Source of the DNA: Anaerofilum hominis
GTDB taxonomy: Bacteria; Bacillota; Clostridia; Oscillospirales; Ruminococcaceae
Length of the DNA: 64,000 bases
NCBI RefSeq assembly: GCF_014287275.1
Contig: NZ_JACONZ010000001.1
Location: forward strand, 1-64,000
Direction: 5' to 3'
This document shows, piece by piece, positions 18,348-27,333 of this stretch (the stretch's first letter is position 1; every line of letters starts with the position of its first letter). Made by a program: the position numbers and the translations under genes. Under the pieces are notes generated by a model. It was not told the origin of the DNA, ran no database searches, and worked only from the letters and a program-made list of their open reading frames with translations.

Positions 18348-19162
18348 AATTAAAATCCAAAGCATGCGCCGCGCCGTATCTTGTCTGGATGGTGGCGTTT
18401 ATCGTTGCGCCGCTGCTGATGGTCATCTATTTTGCCTTTACGGACAAAAATGGAAAATTCACGCTGGACAATCTTTCCGGGCTCAGCCAGTATGCGCCGG
18501 TTTTTGTGCGCAGCATCCTGCTGGCGGCCATCGCCACGGTGATCTGCCTTGTCCTGGCGTATCCGCTCAGCTTTATGCTGTCCCGCCTGCGGGCGAACAA
18601 GCAGCGCATCATGCTGATGCTGGTGATGCTGCCCATGTGGATGAATTTTCTGCTGCGCACTTATGCCTGGATGACCCTGCTGGAGCGCAACGGCCTGATC
18701 AACAAATTTTTTGGCCTGTTCGGCCTTGGCCCCTTTAATATGATCAATACCCAGGGCGCGGTGGTGCTGGGCATGGTCTACAACTATCTGCCTTATATGA
18801 TCCTGCCCCTTTATACGATCATGGTCAAGATCGACGACAGCCTGATCGAGGCGGCGGAGGATCTGGGCGCCGGGCTGTTCCACAAGGTGACCAAAGTGCT
18901 GCTCCCGCTCTCCCTGCCGGGCATCACCACCGGCATCACCATGGTCTTTGTGCCCAGCATCTCCACCTTTATCATCAGCCGTATGCTGGGCGGCGGCTCC
19001 AACCTGCTCATCGGCGACCTGATCGAGCTGCAGTTCCTGGGCAACAGCTATAACTATAACCTGGGCAGCGCCATGAGCTTGGTGCTGATGGTGTTGGTGC
19101 TTCTGTGTATGAGCCTGACCAATATGATGGACAGCGAGAGCAAGGAAGGGGGCGTTCTCTGA
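18344..19162 (+). CDS. potB: Polyamine ABC transporter permease PotB
   Basis: 272-residue inner-membrane permease with six predicted helices and the cytoplasmic EAA loop '[25 protein letters not shown]' (shown in part) that docks on PotA. '[15 protein letters not shown]' is typical of PotB/PotH. It overlaps potA by 4 bases and potC by 1, implying translational coupling. Confidence 0.94.
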   Translation: MKLKSKACAAPYLVWMVAFIVAPLLMVIYFAFTDKNGKFTLDNLSGLSQYAPVFVRSILLAAIATVICLVLAYPLSFMLSRLRANKQRIMLMLVMLPMWMNFLLRTYAWMTLLERNGLINKFFGLFGLGPFNMINTQGAVVLGMVYNYLPYMILPLYTIMVKIDDSLIEAAEDLGAGLFHKVTKVLLPLSLPGITTGITMVFVPSISTFIISRMLGGGSNLLIGDLIELQFLGNSYNYNLGSAMSLVLMVLVLLCMSLTNMMDSESKEGGVL

Positions 19163-19968
19163 TGAAAAAGATGGGAGCCCTTTCCCGGTTTTACATGGTC
19201 CTGATCTTCTCTTTCATGTACATGCCCATTGCGGTGATGGCGGTGTTCAGCTTCAACCAATCCAAAAGCCGCACGCTTTTCACTGGCTTCACGCTGGACT
19301 GGTACAAAAATCTGTTCCGCAATGAGATGATCCTCAGCGCCCTCGGCATTTCGCTGCTCATCGCGCTGGTGGCTTCGGTGATCGCCACCGTGCTGGGCAC
19401 CATGGCCAGCATCGGTATCCATTCCATGGGCCGCACCACGCGCGGCGTCATCATGAACATCAGCTACATGCCGGTCATCAACCCCGAGATCATCACCGGC
19501 GTCTCCATGATGCTGCTGTTTGTGGTCTTTAAGAGCTGGATGGGCGGCAAGGTGTTCGGTATGCCCACGCTGTTGATCGCCCACATCACCTTTTGCGTGC
19601 CCTACGTCATCTTCAACGTATCGCCCAAGCTGCGCCAGATGGACGTGCGGATGTGGGAAGCGGCCTTGGACCTGGGCTGCACGCCCGTGCAGGCGTTTTT
19701 TAAGGTGGTGCTGCCCGAGATCATGCCGGCGGTGCTGTCCAGCTTTTTGATCTGCCTGACCTATTCCATCGACGATTTTATCATCAGCTATTTCACCAGC
19801 GGCACCGTGCAGACGCTGCCCATCGCCATTTACAGCATGACCCGCAAAAAGGTCAGCCCCGAGATCAACGCACTGTCCACCATTATCTTTGTGGTGATCC
19901 TTTCCATTATCCTGATCATCAACGCCAAGGACAGCCACAGCGAAAAAAAAGAAACCGTGCGCGACTGA
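19162..19968 (+). CDS. potC: Polyamine ABC transporter permease PotC
   Basis: 268 residues, six helices, with 'FSFMYMPIAVMAVFSFNQSK' at the N-terminus and EAA loop 'EAALDLGCTPVQAFFKVVLP'. 'SIDDFIISYFTSG' is a PotC/PotI hallmark. The start overlaps the potB stop by one base. Forms the channel with PotB. Confidence 0.95.
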   Translation: MKKMGALSRFYMVLIFSFMYMPIAVMAVFSFNQSKSRTLFTGFTLDWYKNLFRNEMILSALGISLLIALVASVIATVLGTMASIGIHSMGRTTRGVIMNISYMPVINPEIITGVSMMLLFVVFKSWMGGKVFGMPTLLIAHITFCVPYVIFNVSPKLRQMDVRMWEAALDLGCTPVQAFFKVVLPEIMPAVLSSFLICLTYSIDDFIISYFTSGTVQTLPIAIYSMTRKKVSPEINALSTIIFVVILSIILIINAKDSHSEKKETVRD

Positions 19969-20021
19969 CACGGCCAAAATCTCAAACAGAGTGTTGAGGC
20001 AACGAGAGGAGAAAATAAAAA

Positions 20022-21236
20022 ATGAAAAAAGTGGTAAGCTGCATCTTATCTGTCTTTCTGCTGGCGCTGACCCTGGCGGCGCCGGCGCAGGCCGCGGTGA
20101 CGGTCGAGGACAACGGCTATGACTGGGAGAGATTCCAAGGGCAGGACATCACCCTGAACGTGTACAACTGGGGCCTTTATATCTCGGATGGCTCGGACGG
20201 CGGCATGGACATCAACAAAGAGTTCGAGGAGCTGACCGGCATCAAGGTCAACTATACCACCTATGACACCAACGAGAGCATGTATGCCAAGATCAAATCC
20301 GGTGGAGCGGACTACGACGTGGTGGTCCCCAGCGACTATATGATTGGCAAGATGATCAAAGAAGGCCTGCTTGCCGAGCTGGATTTTTCAAATATCCCCA
20401 ACATGTCCCTGATCGGCAGCCAGTACAAGGGCCGCGACTACGACCCGAACGACGCCTATTGCGTGCCGTACACCTGGGGCGTGGTCGGCCTCATCTACAA
20501 CACCACCATGGTAAACGGCGAGATCGACAGCTGGGACGCCCTGTGGGACCCTGCCTATAAGGGCAACGTGCTGATGTTCAACAACAGCCGGGACGCCTTT
20601 GCCATCGCCTCCAAAAAGCTGGGTCTGAGCCTGAACCCCTCCAGCGCGGAGGAGATCCAGCAGGCGGCGGAAGAGCTGAAAAAGCAGAAAAGCGTCGTCC
20701 AGGCCTACGTCATGGACGAGATCTTCGACAAGATGGAGGGCGGAGAGGCCGCCCTGGCCCCGTATTATGCGGGCGACGCCATCATCATGATGGACGAAAA
20801 TCCCGACCTGGCTTTCGCTATCCCCAAAGAGGGCACCAACTATTTTGTGGACGCGATGTGCGTGCCGGCTACCAGCACCCATAAAGAGGCGGCCGAGATG
20901 TATATCAACTTCATGTGCGAGACCGAGGTGGCCCTGGCCAACTGCGAATTTATCGGTTACTCCACCCCGCAGGTGGAGGCTGAGGCCCTGCTGCCGGACG
21001 AGCTGAAAAACAGCCCGATCATGTACCCCTCTCAGGAGGTGCTTGCCAACACCGAGACCTTCAACGTGCTGCCGGACGAGCTCAACAAGGCGATGGACGA
21101 GGCCTGGAGCAACGTCAAAAGCTACGATGAGGGCGGCAGCGCCTGGCTGATCCCCACCCTTCTTGCGGTGGCGGTGGGCCTGATCGTGATCATCCTCTGG
21201 CGCAAGAGCGTCAAGAAAAAGCGCAACGACTACTGA
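20022..21236 (+). CDS. potD: Polyamine-binding protein PotD with C-terminal membrane anchor
   Basis: 404 residues. Cleavable-type signal peptide (about 1-24, ending APAQA) rather than a lipobox; binding domain with 'LNVYNWGLYIS', 'YDVVVPSDYMIGKM', 'VPYTWGVVGLIYNT' and 'MCVPATSTHKEAAEMYINFM'. Past the normal PotD end a hydrophobic helix (about 377-394) followed by the basic tail RKSVKKKRNDY should anchor the protein in the membrane, facing out. Most Gram-positive PotDs are instead lipoproteins or fused to PotC. Ribosome site AGAGGAG; the terminator follows closely. Confidence 0.95.
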   Translation: MKKVVSCILSVFLLALTLAAPAQAAVTVEDNGYDWERFQGQDITLNVYNWGLYISDGSDGGMDINKEFEELTGIKVNYTTYDTNESMYAKIKSGGADYDVVVPSDYMIGKMIKEGLLAELDFSNIPNMSLIGSQYKGRDYDPNDAYCVPYTWGVVGLIYNTTMVNGEIDSWDALWDPAYKGNVLMFNNSRDAFAIASKKLGLSLNPSSAEEIQQAAEELKKQKSVVQAYVMDEIFDKMEGGEAALAPYYAGDAIIMMDENPDLAFAIPKEGTNYFVDAMCVPATSTHKEAAEMYINFMCETEVALANCEFIGYSTPQVEAEALLPDELKNSPIMYPSQEVLANTETFNVLPDELNKAMDEAWSNVKSYDEGGSAWLIPTLLAVAVGLIVIILWRKSVKKKRNDY

Positions 21237-21244
21237 GTTGAAAG

Positions 21245-21280
21245 AGCAGGGCCCGGAAACTTTTTCCGGGCCCTGCTTTG
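21245..21280 (+). terminator. Terminator of the pot operon
   Basis: 15-bp perfect stem (21245-21259 / 21263-21277) with a three-base loop, ending in CTTTG. Confidence 0.85.
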
Positions 21281-21321
21281 TGTGTTTCCTGTGAAAAGGG
21301 AGGCTGCAGCGGAGGCGGCGG

Positions 21322-21350
21322 TTTACATTTTTCGTCTTTTGGGATAAAAT
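21322..21350 (+). promoter_or_regulatory. Promoter of the nucleoside-type ABC operon
   Basis: TTTACA (21322-21327) and TAAAAT (21345-21350), 17-base spacer, about 97 bases before the ATPase gene. Confidence 0.72.
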
Positions 21351-21446
21351 GATAAGGTCTTGATTTGACTTTTCCGGCCGCTGCCGCCCGGTTTATCCCT
21401 GGACCCGGCGCGGGGCGGATATTTTAGATAGAAACGGGGCGATCTC

Positions 21447-22994
21447 ATGCCACAGGAATGTCTGCGGATGGAACATATCTGCAAAGCCTATACGGAGGGC
21501 TTTGTCACGATCAAAGACGCCAGCCTCACCCTGATGCAGGGGGAGATCCACGGCCTGCTGGGCGAGAACGGGGCGGGGAAATCCACCTTTGTCAAGATCA
21601 TCAGCGGGCTGCTCGCGCCGGACGGCGGGACCTTTGAACTGATGGGGAAACCGGTCGCGCCCCAAAGCCCGGTAGAAGCGGCGGGGCTCGGCATCGTCAA
21701 GCTGCAAAAGCGCTCAGGGCTGGTGCCCTCGTTGACGGTGGAAGAAAACATGCTGTTGGGCAGGCAGAAAAACAGCTTTTCCCCGCTGGACCGCAAAAAG
21801 ATGCGGCGGGAGGTCGGCGCCCTGCTGGAAGAATTCCACATGGACCCGGGGCCCGGCGACCTCGCTTTGCATCTCACTGCGGAGGACGCTTTGGAGACGG
21901 AGGTGCTCAAGGCGTATTATGCGGGCGCCCATCTGATCATACTGGACGAGCCCGCCTCTTATTTCAGCCTGGCACAGACCGAAGAGCTGTTCACGCTGCT
22001 GCGCAGGGTCGCGGCAAAGGGCGTCGCGATCCTTTATGTCTCTAACCAGGTGCGGGAAATGCTGGAGCTGTGCGATAAGATCACGGTGATGGAGGGCGGC
22101 GTGACCACGGCCACCCTGGCCGCGGCTGATACCAGCCCGCAACAGCTGCAGCGCCGTATGGTGCAGGAAAACAAGGCCCCCAAGGTGCGCAAGACCCGCG
22201 CCAAACTCGGGGACACGGTGCTCAAGGTGCGGGGCCTGTCCACCTTTGGGGACGCCCAGCGGCCGGTGCTGAACAAGGTCAGCTTTTCGGTGCGGGCGGG
22301 GGAGATCCTGGCCGTGGTGGGCAAGCCGGACAGCGGCACGCGGGAACTGTGCGAGGTCGTCGCCGGCCTTGCCAGCGCGGTGGCCGGCAAAGTGCTGGTG
22401 TTTGACGACGACATCACCGGCGACAGTGTGCACGGCACACGGGAGCTGGGCGTCTCCTTTTTGATCTCCACCCCGCAGCGCATCGGCGTAGCGCCTGCGC
22501 TGAGCATCCAGGAGAATCTTTTGCCCTATCAGTACACCAATCCGGCCTACCGCAGCCACGGGCTGCTGGACAAGGAAAAATTAAAGGCGGAGGCCGACCG
22601 GCTGATCGAGGAATACGATATCCGCTGCGCGGATGCGCAGGAGAACGCGGCGGTGCTCTCCACCTCCTCGGCGCAAAAGCTGCTGGCGGCGCGGGAATTC
22701 TCCAACGAACCGGTGCTGCTGGTCGCCTACCGGCCCACCTTTGGTACCAGTGAGGAGACGGCGGCCTTTCTGGAAAAGAAACTGATCGAACTGCGGGACG
22801 AGGGAACGGCGATTTTGCTGGTGCCCACGGATTGGGACGAATTTGCGACCCTGGCGGACAGCGCGCTGGTCCTGGATAAGGGCCAGGTGAGCGCTTATCT
22901 CCCCAAAGTACAGGGCGGGGAAGAGCTGGACGCCTATATCAACGGCGAGAGCCGCATGAGCGCTGAGGAATTGGAGGCGGTATGTTTTGAATAA
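21447..22994 (+). CDS. Divergent sugar/nucleoside ABC ATPase (RbsA/NupO-like)
   Basis: 515 residues with two fused ATPase domains, as in the ribose/nucleoside importers. Domain 1 keeps Walker A GENGAGKS and Walker B LIILDEP but its signature region reads LTAEDALETEV instead of an LSxGxxQRVEI-like motif, and the switch region reads SNQ where THK/SHK is usual. Domain 2 has the family's lysine-free P-loop (GKPDSGTREL) and a signature LSTSSAQK instead of LSGGNQQK. Thus both signature motifs are eroded. Two permease genes follow, the first overlapping this stop by 8 bases. No binding protein gene is present. Either an unusual importer or a decaying one. Confidence 0.85.
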   Translation: MPQECLRMEHICKAYTEGFVTIKDASLTLMQGEIHGLLGENGAGKSTFVKIISGLLAPDGGTFELMGKPVAPQSPVEAAGLGIVKLQKRSGLVPSLTVEENMLLGRQKNSFSPLDRKKMRREVGALLEEFHMDPGPGDLALHLTAEDALETEVLKAYYAGAHLIILDEPASYFSLAQTEELFTLLRRVAAKGVAILYVSNQVREMLELCDKITVMEGGVTTATLAAADTSPQQLQRRMVQENKAPKVRKTRAKLGDTVLKVRGLSTFGDAQRPVLNKVSFSVRAGEILAVVGKPDSGTRELCEVVAGLASAVAGKVLVFDDDITGDSVHGTRELGVSFLISTPQRIGVAPALSIQENLLPYQYTNPAYRSHGLLDKEKLKAEADRLIEEYDIRCADAQENAAVLSTSSAQKLLAAREFSNEPVLLVAYRPTFGTSEETAAFLEKKLIELRDEGTAILLVPTDWDEFATLADSALVLDKGQVSAYLPKVQGGEELDAYINGESRMSAEELEAVCFE

Positions 22995-24126
22995 ATTCAA
23001 TGAAAAGTTTCCGCCCAGCGCCCAGCGGCGTCTGACCGCCTGCCTGGCGGGACTGGCTTTTTGCCTGCTGGTGATCCTCTTGACAGAACCCGCAAAGGGC
23101 GCGGCGCTAAAGACCTTTTTTGCCGGTCCGTTTTCTTCTCTTGCGGCCTTTGGCGGCCTGATCTCCGCGGCAACTCCCGCCGTCTTTCTGGCGCTGGGGG
23201 TATCGGTGGTGTTTCAATGCCGCCGCTACAGCTTTGCAGTGATCGGCTCTTTCTTGCTCTCCTCCGGCCTGGTCACGATGTTTTTACTGCGCGGCAATGA
23301 AAAGCCGGGCTGGTATCTCATTCCGGCGGCGCTGGTGATCGCCGTGGCAGCAGGGGCCGCCGTGGCGGTGATCCCTGCCTGGCTGGCGGTGCGGCGCAGG
23401 GTGAATGTCACCCTGTCCTCGCTGCTGCTCAACTATCTGATCCTGCAGGCGGTCAGCTTTCTGCTCATGTACAGCATGAGAGACCCCGCGGCAGGGCAGG
23501 CGGCTTCCTTTGAGATCCCGCAGCGGATGTGGCTGGCAGAGATCATCCCGTCTACCGGCATACGTTTCGGCACGCTGCTGGCGGCGGCGGCAGCGGTCAT
23601 CCTTTACCTGCTGCTCTACCACGGCCGTCTGGGATACGGCATCCGGGCGGTCGGCGCAAGCGAGAGCCTGGCGGGCTATGTGGGCCTCTCCGCCGGGGCG
23701 GTCGCGATGACGACGCAGCTGCTGGCAGGCGCTCTGGCCGGTCTGGGCGGCGCTGTGGAGATGATGGGGGTGCAGCCGCGCTATATCTGGAACGGCGCAT
23801 TCCCGGCGATCTCCTTTGTGGGGGTGCTGGCGGCCGTTTTGGTGGACTATAATCCGGCCTGGGTCCCTCTGAGCGCGCTGTTTTTCACCTATTTGTGGAG
23901 CGGGGCTTCCGCCCTGTCTGCACAGTCTGGCTTTCCCGCTGAACTGGCGCTGGCGGCCGCCGCGGTGGTGGTGCTGGTCCTGTTTGCACTGCGGGACGCG
24001 CGGGTCGCGGACAGCACAGTACGCTTTTTTGAAAAGCTGGCCCGCGGGCGCAAAGCCGCGGCTTCTTCCGCTGATGCCGGGTCAGAGAAACCTGCAGCGG
24101 AGCAGCGGGAAGGGGAGGTAGAGTGA
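22987..24126 (+). CDS. Nucleoside/sugar ABC permease 1 (NupP-like)
   Basis: 379 residues with about 8-10 hydrophobic segments, in the BPD_transp_2 permease family; 'LGYGIRAVGASESLAGYVGLS' is the cytoplasmic coupling segment and 'PRYIWNGAFPAISFVGVLAA' is typical of the guanosine/BMP-linked permeases. I use a TTG start after GGAGGC, overlapping the ATPase gene by 8 bases; no in-frame ATG or GTG serves better. The C-terminal 40 residues are hydrophilic. Partner of the next gene. Confidence 0.88.
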   Translation: MNKFNEKFPPSAQRRLTACLAGLAFCLLVILLTEPAKGAALKTFFAGPFSSLAAFGGLISAATPAVFLALGVSVVFQCRRYSFAVIGSFLLSSGLVTMFLLRGNEKPGWYLIPAALVIAVAAGAAVAVIPAWLAVRRRVNVTLSSLLLNYLILQAVSFLLMYSMRDPAAGQAASFEIPQRMWLAEIIPSTGIRFGTLLAAAAAVILYLLLYHGRLGYGIRAVGASESLAGYVGLSAGAVAMTTQLLAGALAGLGGAVEMMGVQPRYIWNGAFPAISFVGVLAAVLVDYNPAWVPLSALFFTYLWSGASALSAQSGFPAELALAAAAVVVLVLFALRDARVADSTVRFFEKLARGRKAAASSADAGSEKPAAEQREGEVE

Positions 24127-24127
24127 C

Positions 24128-25222
24128 ATGACTGCACAGCAAAACCTTCTGTTTTCCGCTTTCAGCGCTATTTTCAGCAATGATTATCTCGCCTCCGTGC
24201 TGCTGGTGGGCACATTTTTGATGTTTACCGTGATCGGGGTCATCTTTGCCCGGCGCAGCGGCGTCTTTTTTCTGGCCGCGGAGGGTGTGCTGGTCTTCAG
24301 CGCCACCGCAGGCTACTTTGCCAATGCCGCGGTGCGCGCCGCTCTGTTGGGCGGCGCAGCGGAGGGCACCGACGCCTACGCGGCCGCGCTGGGGCGGGCA
24401 AATGCATTGGGGTGGATGGCGGGCCTGCTCTGCGGCCTCGCGGGCGGCATGGCGTTCACACTGGTGTTCTGCTGGTTTCTTCTGCGGGTCAAAAGCAACG
24501 TGCTGCTTACCAGTTTTGCGCTGAATATTTTTGCGTCGGCAAGCGCCGGCGTGCTGGTCCATCTTGTAAACCGCGGGGATGGGGCGGTCTCTTCCGCCGT
24601 TGCCGCCGCCCTGCCCTCCCTGAAACTTTCCGCACTGTCAGAACTCCCTGTGCTGGGCGGCCTGCTGGGGAATACGGGCTGGTTTACCTATCTGGCATTG
24701 CTGCTGCCCCCGGCCGCTTTTTATCTGCTCAACCGCACCGGCTTCGGACTGCGGCTGCGCGCGGCTGAAGAGAATCACATCGCCCTGACGGCCACGGGCC
24801 TCAGCGCAAGCCGCACCCAGCTGTACGGCATGCTGTTCGCCGGGGCCGCGGTGAGCCTGGGCGGCGTGACGCTGGTGATGGCCGGCCCCGCGCCGGTGTT
24901 CTCGGCCCTGCCTCAGGGCGAGGGATATCTGGCCCTGGCGGCGGTATGGGCCTGCGACGGGCGGCTCTGGAAAAGCAGCATCGCAGTGCTGCTGCTGGCC
25001 CTGGTCGGGGCGCTGACCCATGTGCTGCAGGGCTTGCCCCTGCCCATTTCTCTCATCCAGGCATTGCTCTATGCCGCCGCACTGGCAGGTCTGCTGCTCC
25101 ACTCCCACAACGATAAACACCGGCACAAGGTAAGCCTGCGTGCCCAGCGGCGCATTGTGGAGGGAAAAGAGACCGTCAAAAAGAAAAAGAGACGCGCCGG
25201 ACGGCCGGAAAAGAAGAAATAA
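24128..25222 (+). CDS. Nucleoside/sugar ABC permease 2 (NupQ-like)
   Basis: 364-residue membrane protein of the same permease superfamily as its upstream neighbour. It has 'FARRSGVFFLAAEGVLVFSAT' near the N-terminus (NupQ-like 'R.GVINIGIEG' region in altered form), coupling segment 'GFGLRLRAAEENHIALTATGLS', and a strongly basic cytoplasmic tail ending RRAGRPEKKK. Starts one base after the preceding stop, with GGAGGTAG as ribosome site. The 'NIGLEG' region is less conserved than usual, in line with the divergence of the ATPase. Confidence 0.86.
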   Translation: MTAQQNLLFSAFSAIFSNDYLASVLLVGTFLMFTVIGVIFARRSGVFFLAAEGVLVFSATAGYFANAAVRAALLGGAAEGTDAYAAALGRANALGWMAGLLCGLAGGMAFTLVFCWFLLRVKSNVLLTSFALNIFASASAGVLVHLVNRGDGAVSSAVAAALPSLKLSALSELPVLGGLLGNTGWFTYLALLLPPAAFYLLNRTGFGLRLRAAEENHIALTATGLSASRTQLYGMLFAGAAVSLGGVTLVMAGPAPVFSALPQGEGYLALAAVWACDGRLWKSSIAVLLLALVGALTHVLQGLPLPISLIQALLYAAALAGLLLHSHNDKHRHKVSLRAQRRIVEGKETVKKKKRRAGRPEKKK

Positions 25223-25540
25223 AGACCCCATTCTCCCCGGGAACAGCGCCCGAAAAGAGCAGCTTTTGGTCAGGCCCTCCGGCGAACGGGATGGCCTGAA
25301 AAAGACCCAAAAAACGCAGGACGCCTGCCCAAGCAAAGCTGAAAGAGGGTCAAGGAGCAGTAAAAGCTGCTTTTTGCCGCAGCGCCCGGCCCAGAGGGTG
25401 TAAACGGGCGCTTTCGGCGCGAATTGCAGCCCGCGTGTTGTAAACGCTGCTTATTTTCCGCTTCGTCCGATACGAGGCGAGGTGCAGAAGCGTTTTTACC
25501 CGGCCCGGCAGAGCTGAGGACGCTTTTCTCCCGTGCAAAC
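25223..25540. other. Intergenic stretch without a gene
   Basis: About 320 bases after the permease. No gene with start signals, no RNA gene; only short chance open frames. Confidence 0.45.
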
Positions 25541-25574
25541 AAAAAACTTCCCGCCGCTGGCGGGAAGTTTTTTT
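25541..25574. terminator. Bidirectional terminator
   Basis: AACTTCCCGCC (25545-25555) / GGCGGGAAGTT (25559-25569), three-base loop, flanked by As and Ts. It can close both the ABC operon and the minus-strand DUF624 operon. Confidence 0.85.
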
Positions 25575-25621
25575 GTGTTTCATACGATCTCCGGGACAGA
25601 TGGGGCCACAGCGGCGCCATT

Positions 25622-25649
25622 GATCTCCCAGCCCCGGGGCTGGGAGATC
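25622..25649. repeat. 28-bp perfect palindrome
   Basis: GATCTCCCAGCCCC (25622-25635) is followed directly by its exact reverse complement (25636-25649). No T run follows. Its role is unknown. Confidence 0.7.
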
Positions 25650-25847
25650 GCAGGGCCGGTCAAAGACGCCCCAAAGTCCCCCGACCGCCGCGGAGACCAA
25701 CAGAGACGCAGCCATTTTGAAGCGGAAAAACAGAGATCCGGGCAGAGGGGACCGTCCCTGCGCCCGCCCTGGCAGAGCGCCGTCCGGGCCCCAGCCTGAC
25801 GCAGACGCTTCTGCCGGAGCGCGGGAGACATGGGACACCCCGAGCTC

Positions 25848-26606
25848 TCACTCTTTTTCCGGTGCGCTGGGCAGAACGGCAAACCGCAGAATACCGCGCC
25901 AGGCAAAACAGGAATTGAACAGCCAGAGGATGGAAAAACCGCCTGCCGGGACCAGAAAAAGCGTAAAGGGAAGCGCTGACAGCACCGCCAAAGCGCAAAG
26001 AACGCTTGCCGTGCACAGGAAAAGGCTGTTTTCCCAATCCAGAAAAAAGAGAAGAAAAGCGTTTTTTAGGATCTGCGGCAGAGAAAGCGCCAGATTGGCC
26101 GCCATCATATACGCGTAAAAAGAGGAGAGAAAGATCGCCAGAAAGAGAAAAAGCGACAGCCAGCCGCACAGGAGAAAGAGCGGCGAGCCCTGGGGGCTGA
26201 AGAAGTAAACGCAGGCGGCAAAGCCGGCCAGCGCAAGCATCGATTGATAAAAAAGCCCGAGCAATGCCCCGTGTTTGATGTTTTCTCGAAAAGCCGGCCA
26301 GAAGCGTCCGACCGGTGCACAGGCGCGGCCGCATTGCCAATCACAGAACACACGCGCCATTGCGCAGCCGGCAGGGCCGGACAGCAGGGCGGCAAGCGCA
26401 AGACAGAGCACGGCGGCCAGCAGGGCCCCGGCAAAAAAGAAAAACAGCCCCGCTGCGGCGAACGGGAGCACGCAGCTGCAAAAGCAGAAGTTGAGCAGCA
26501 GAAGATCCCAGAAATTTTCCCGTAAAATCACAAGGGGCGGCACGAAACGCGGCGGCTGTTTGGGCGGGAAAGAGGTCCGACGGCCTTTGGAAAGGAAAAA
26601 CGACAT
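25848..26606 (-). CDS. DUF624 (YesL-like) membrane protein
   Basis: 252 residues with about five to six hydrophobic helices. The N-terminal pattern 'ILRENFWDLLLLNFCFCSCVLPFAAAG' and the central 'NIKHGALLGLFYQSML' fit the YesL/DUF624 family, whose members often sit in carbohydrate-use loci; biochemical role unknown. The ATG is preceded by AAGGAG. It starts 30 bases after the MTHFS stop on the same strand, so the two are probably co-transcribed. Confidence 0.78.
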   Translation of the reverse strand: MSFFLSKGRRTSFPPKQPPRFVPPLVILRENFWDLLLLNFCFCSCVLPFAAAGLFFFFAGALLAAVLCLALAALLSGPAGCAMARVFCDWQCGRACAPVGRFWPAFRENIKHGALLGLFYQSMLALAGFAACVYFFSPQGSPLFLLCGWLSLFLFLAIFLSSFYAYMMAANLALSLPQILKNAFLLFFLDWENSLFLCTASVLCALAVLSALPFTLFLVPAGGFSILWLFNSCFAWRGILRFAVLPSAPEKE

Positions 26607-26636
26607 GATGCTCCTTTTTATAAAAAAGACGGGGTC

Positions 26637-27215
26637 TCAGGTGCGGTAAACACCCTGGTCGGTCACCACAATGGGCGCGGTCACATCCCAGGGCTCCACG
26701 GGTACGGCGGGGACAAGCAGGGCTTCGGGGCAGACCACGGTCCACGGGAAAAGAGCGTGCTCAAGGCAGCGGTCATAGTAGCCGCCTCCGTGGCCGAGCC
26801 TGTGGCCCTTTCGGTCACAGCACAGGCAGGGCACCACGGCAAAATCGATCTCCTGCAGGGCGAGCCGGGGCGCGTCGGGCGCAGGTTCCGGGATGCCGTA
26901 GGCGCCGCGCGCCGAAAGCGCGTCCAGATTGGGGATAAGGCGCGCTTCCATCCGCCCCGGGCCGGTACACAAAGGGACCGCCACGCGGCGTCCGTGCTGC
27001 AGCGCATGCCGGAGCAAAAGAAAGGTGTCCGTCTCATGTCCCGTGCCCACAAAGCAGAACAGGGTACGGCAGGCCTGATATTCCGGCAGAGATATCAGCC
27101 GGGTAAAAATTTCGCGGGAAGATGCGGCACCGTGCCGGGGGTAAAAATCTGCCGCAGCGGCGCGAACGGTACGGCGGAGAGACTTTTTCTGTTCCAGAAG
27201 AGCAGGCTCGGGCAT
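26637..27215 (-). CDS. 5-formyltetrahydrofolate cyclo-ligase (MTHFS)
   Basis: 192 residues. Converts 5-formyl-THF to 5,10-methenyl-THF using ATP, returning a storage/inhibitory folate to the one-carbon pool used by GlyA. The diagnostic 'GHRLGHGGGYYDRCL' C-terminal motif, the 'VPLCTGPGRMEARLIPNLDAL' strand region and the basic 'EQKKSLRRTVR' N-terminus are present. Start chosen at the ATG with AGAGGAAG six bases upstream; a reading from 27242 would add nine residues without a site. Divergent from the HAD gene. Confidence 0.93.
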   Translation of the reverse strand: MPEPALLEQKKSLRRTVRAAAADFYPRHGAASSREIFTRLISLPEYQACRTLFCFVGTGHETDTFLLLRHALQHGRRVAVPLCTGPGRMEARLIPNLDALSARGAYGIPEPAPDAPRLALQEIDFAVVPCLCCDRKGHRLGHGGGYYDRCLEHALFPWTVVCPEALLVPAVPVEPWDVTAPIVVTDQGVYRT

Positions 27216-27333
27216 GACAAACTTCCTCTCTGCCGTTTTCAAAATCGCGGCTTTGTGATATTATGGACCGTGGTGATTATCTTAGCACAGTCAAAGGGAA
27301 AGGAAAAGAGAAAAAATTTTCTCAGGGATGAAA

